NCBI GenBank assembly: GCA_964552795.1
Contig: CAZKIO010000024.1
Coordinates: forward strand, 1-64,000
DNA length: 64,000 nucleotides
Direction of reading: 5' to 3'
Source of the DNA: JAEUHZ01 sp964552795
GTDB lineage: Bacteria > Planctomycetota > UBA1135 > GCA-002686595
Within the stretch, counting starts at the first letter, position 1. Each line of letters begins with the position of its first letter. The notes under the pieces were generated by a model. It did no database searches and had not been told where the DNA came from. It saw only the letters and a list, made by a program, of their open reading frames with translations. A program made the translations under genes and the position numbers. This document shows positions 61,961 to 64,000 of this stretch, in pieces.

Positions 61961-64000
61961 TTCTTCAGCGGCACGAGCTCGACGCGTTGCCGCCCCGCGC
62001 GCACCGGAACCAGCGCCGGCTCGTAGCCTTCCGCGAACACCTGAACCTCCTTCGCGCCGCTGGAGGCCAGCACCTGGACCCGGTTCTCCTCCGCCGCGAA
62101 CATGCGGCCGCGCGGGCGGCCCTCGGCGGGCGGACCCACCCAGCAGTTCTGGATCGGGTTGCCGCGCTCGTCGACGATCTCCAGTTCCAGCGCGGTCACG
62201 AGCGCGCGCAGGTCGACCGCGGCCAGCCGCTCGTCGCGCGCCGCGCCGCCGCGCGGGACGGTTACGCCGTCGAGGACGAACACCGCCTCGTCGTAGCCCT
62301 GCGGGAGGAACGTCACGCGGCATTCGCCGGGCTCGACCTGGCTGAACTCGAAACGCCCTTCGTGGTCGACCGTCAACGCGAGGTCGGGGCCCGAGCGCGG
62401 CTCCACGCGCACCAGGACCGCCCCGTCCGGCGCGCCGTCGGGAAGCAGGACGCGGCCGCCCAGGCTACCGTGCACGGCGATCACGATGCGCGCCGAACGG
62501 TCGCCGCGGCGCGCCGCGAGATCGGCCGTCGCCGCGCGCTGAGCAGGCTCGGTCGCGCGCAACAGCAGCACGTCGCCCGCTTCGGTCGGTCCGCGCATCT
62601 GATAACGGCCTTGCGCGTCGGCGCGGGTCCGGGTGCGCCGATCCACGCCCCCGTCGGCGGTCACCAGCTCGACCCACGCGCCCTCCAGCGGCCGCTCGGC
62701 GCCGTCGACGACGACGCCGCGCACCAGCACGGGCCAGTCGGTCACGTCCACCTCGCCCAGGTCGATCGGCGGCTGGGCCCCCAGCGCGTACAGGGACGAG
62801 ACCGTGACGCGTCCCCACGCGTTGCGCGCGACCAGCATCAGGAGCGGCTTGTGCGCCCCGTCCCACGCCGGCAGGTCGAGCCGCGCAGCGCCGTCCTGCC
62901 CTGTGACGGCGGCGCTCTGGAACGTCCACGCGGCAGGGGCGGGGTCGGCCTTGCCGTCGAGCGCCAGGAACGCCTCGATGGACCAATCCGCGCGCGGCGC
63001 GCCGGAGCCGTCGACCAGACGGCACGTGACGCGCGGCATCGGCACCGGATGCCGCAGCGTGAGGGACAGGACCTCTCCCGCCGCGCCGGCGGTCGCCGTG
63101 GTCCGCACTTCGCGCGGCCCGCAGCCCGGACCCGCGCTGACCAGGAGCCGCGCGCCGGCCGGGACGTCGCGGAACTCGGCCTCGCCCGTGCTCGTCTCGC
63201 GCTCGGAGACGGCGCGGCAGTCGGGTTCGCGGCCGGCGAGCGCGATGCGCACGCGCGTCGGTTCGATGCACGGCGCGCCGTCAGGACCTTCGACGCGCAC
63301 GCGCACCGTCGCGCCGCTCACGCGCGCGAGATGCACCGAATCGACCGGGATCCGTCCGCGCGAGACGGTGACGACCGCCGCGTCCGGCGCATCGAGCGAG
63401 AGAAGCAGTTCCTCACCCTGCACGCCCGCCGCGGCGAGGAACCCGTCGGCATGGCGCAACACGGCCCGACCGTCCGGGGCGCTCGACCGCGCGCGCCAGA
63501 TCGTGCGGCAGTCCGCCGTCCGCAGCACGACGTCGAGCCCGGGATGCGGCGCGCCGCGATCGTCGATCGTCTGGATCGCGAGCGTGGAGTCGCGGTGGAG
63601 CTGGATCCGCACGTGCCCCGTTTCCTCGCGCTGCAGCCGTGTGTGCCCGTACTGGTCCCCCACGCGCGCGTCGACGACCATCGTGCCCTTCTCGCTGGTC
63701 AGCATCGCGAAGCCATTGCTGCCGGCGCGCACGGAACGCTCCGAACGCCGCAGCAGTTCGTCGGGGTCGACGTCGTCCACCGCCACGCCCGCCGCGCGCC
63801 ATCGATCGAGATCGCTCTGCTGCATCCAGCGCACGTCCGCGCCGCTCGCCGGACTGCCGTCGGCGCGCAGCACGTGCACGCCCAGCCCCTCCTCCTCGGC
63901 CGGAACGCCGCGCGGCAGCGGGCCCAGGCCCTGGATCAGCTCCTCGCCGCGCTGGGAGTCGGCGCTCTCCGGCGGCCGCGCGACCGCATCCTCCACCCGA
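61957..64000 (-). CDS. Large carboxypeptidase-regulatory/Ig-like domain protein, partial
   Basis: At least 680 residues; the frame is open at the right edge, so the start is outside. Repeated beta-sandwich modules are of carboxypeptidase-regulatory type: LGVHVLRADGSPASGADVRW, RDSTLAIQTIDDRGAPHPGL, VLVRGVVVDGAERPLEGAWV and LELEIVDERGNPIQNCWVG. Common in Planctomycetota surface or periplasmic proteins. No enzymatic motif seen. Translationally coupled to thiD (ATGA), which is odd for a structural protein and may be chance. Confidence 0.75.
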   Translation of the reverse strand, partial: RVEDAVARPPESADSQRGEELIQGLGPLPRGVPAEEEGLGVHVLRADGSPASGADVRWMQQSDLDRWRAAGVAVDDVDPDELLRRSERSVRAGSNGFAMLTSEKGTMVVDARVGDQYGHTRLQREETGHVRIQLHRDSTLAIQTIDDRGAPHPGLDVVLRTADCRTIWRARSSAPDGRAVLRHADGFLAAAGVQGEELLLSLDAPDAAVVTVSRGRIPVDSVHLARVSGATVRVRVEGPDGAPCIEPTRVRIALAGREPDCRAVSERETSTGEAEFRDVPAGARLLVSAGPGCGPREVRTTATAGAAGEVLSLTLRHPVPMPRVTCRLVDGSGAPRADWSIEAFLALDGKADPAPAAWTFQSAAVTGQDGAARLDLPAWDGAHKPLLMLVARNAWGRVTVSSLYALGAQPPIDLGEVDVTDWPVLVRGVVVDGAERPLEGAWVELVTADGGVDRRTRTRADAQGRYQMRGPTEAGDVLLLRATEPAQRAATADLAARRGDRSARIVIAVHGSLGGRVLLPDGAPDGAVLVRVEPRSGPDLALTVDHEGRFEFSQVEPGECRVTFLPQGYDEAVFVLDGVTVPRGGAARDERLAAVDLRALVTALELEIVDERGNPIQNCWVGPPAEGRPRGRMFAAEENRVQVLASSGAKEVQVFAEGYEPALVPVRAGRQRVELVPLKK

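Overview
The window is GC-rich bacterial chromosome with dense, long genes. A 1152-residue protein joining a PVC-type heme-binding N-terminus, HEAT-like repeats, a c-type cytochrome motif (CAACH) and a DUF1080 domain, a second DUF1080 protein next to it, and a DUF1580-like excisionase all point to the Planctomycetota. No species can be named from sequence alone.

Backbone, left: 1-14.8 kb holds the DUF1080/cytochrome pair, a DUF481 outer-membrane protein, MscL, an alkaline-phosphatase-superfamily hydrolase, a CusA/CzcA-type metal efflux operon (small Cys-rich exported protein, adaptor, RND pump, outer-membrane factor) and a Gly-rich PGRS-like exported protein. Backbone, middle: 44.4-53.2 kb holds tRNA-Pro(GGG), two membrane proteins, gpsA-plsY, a ferredoxin, an M48 lipoprotein protease, an EamA transporter, two paralogous HYR-like secreted proteins and a type III polyketide synthase. 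Backbone, right: 61.0-64 kb holds tRNA-Gly(GCC), thiD and a large Ig/carboxypeptidase-regulatory-like protein that runs off the edge.

Island 1 (about 14.9-44.37 kb) ends in the 3' end of tRNA-Pro next to a large serine recombinase, and a degraded copy of that tRNA end lies at 14.9 kb. It carries a phage/plasmid-type replication protein with an HU-like partner, an XRE regulator with a double operator, a defence-like operon (Eco57I-type methylase, TIGR04141/DUF6119 protein, PLD-SNF2 helicase) with a HEPN-like gene, a minimal tyrosine recombinase, a DUF488 gene pair, a second metal efflux operon (czcCBA type) with accessory genes, and a CDF transporter. A 17-bp palindrome, CTAGACA-N3-TGTCTAG and close variants, recurs at the joints between these gene blocks. 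One copy sits just after the tyrosine recombinase gene, and that recombinase 3' end plus palindrome is duplicated 1.8 kb downstream. This looks like a cassette array built by site-specific recombination and is the most novel feature here.

Island 2 (53254-61067) is bounded by a perfect 45-bp repeat of the tRNA-Gly 3' half. It carries a tyrosine integrase, a DUF1580-like excisionase, an HUH replication protein, a ScoMcrA/DUF3883-type modification-dependent restriction protein and a large unknown membrane protein.

The two efflux operons, one native and one in the island, share an unexpected front module. This is a matched promoter with an 18-bp spacer, an apparently leaderless gene for a Cys-rich exported protein, and a spacer of exactly 113 nt with conserved hairpins and a conserved ribosome-binding site before the first efflux gene.
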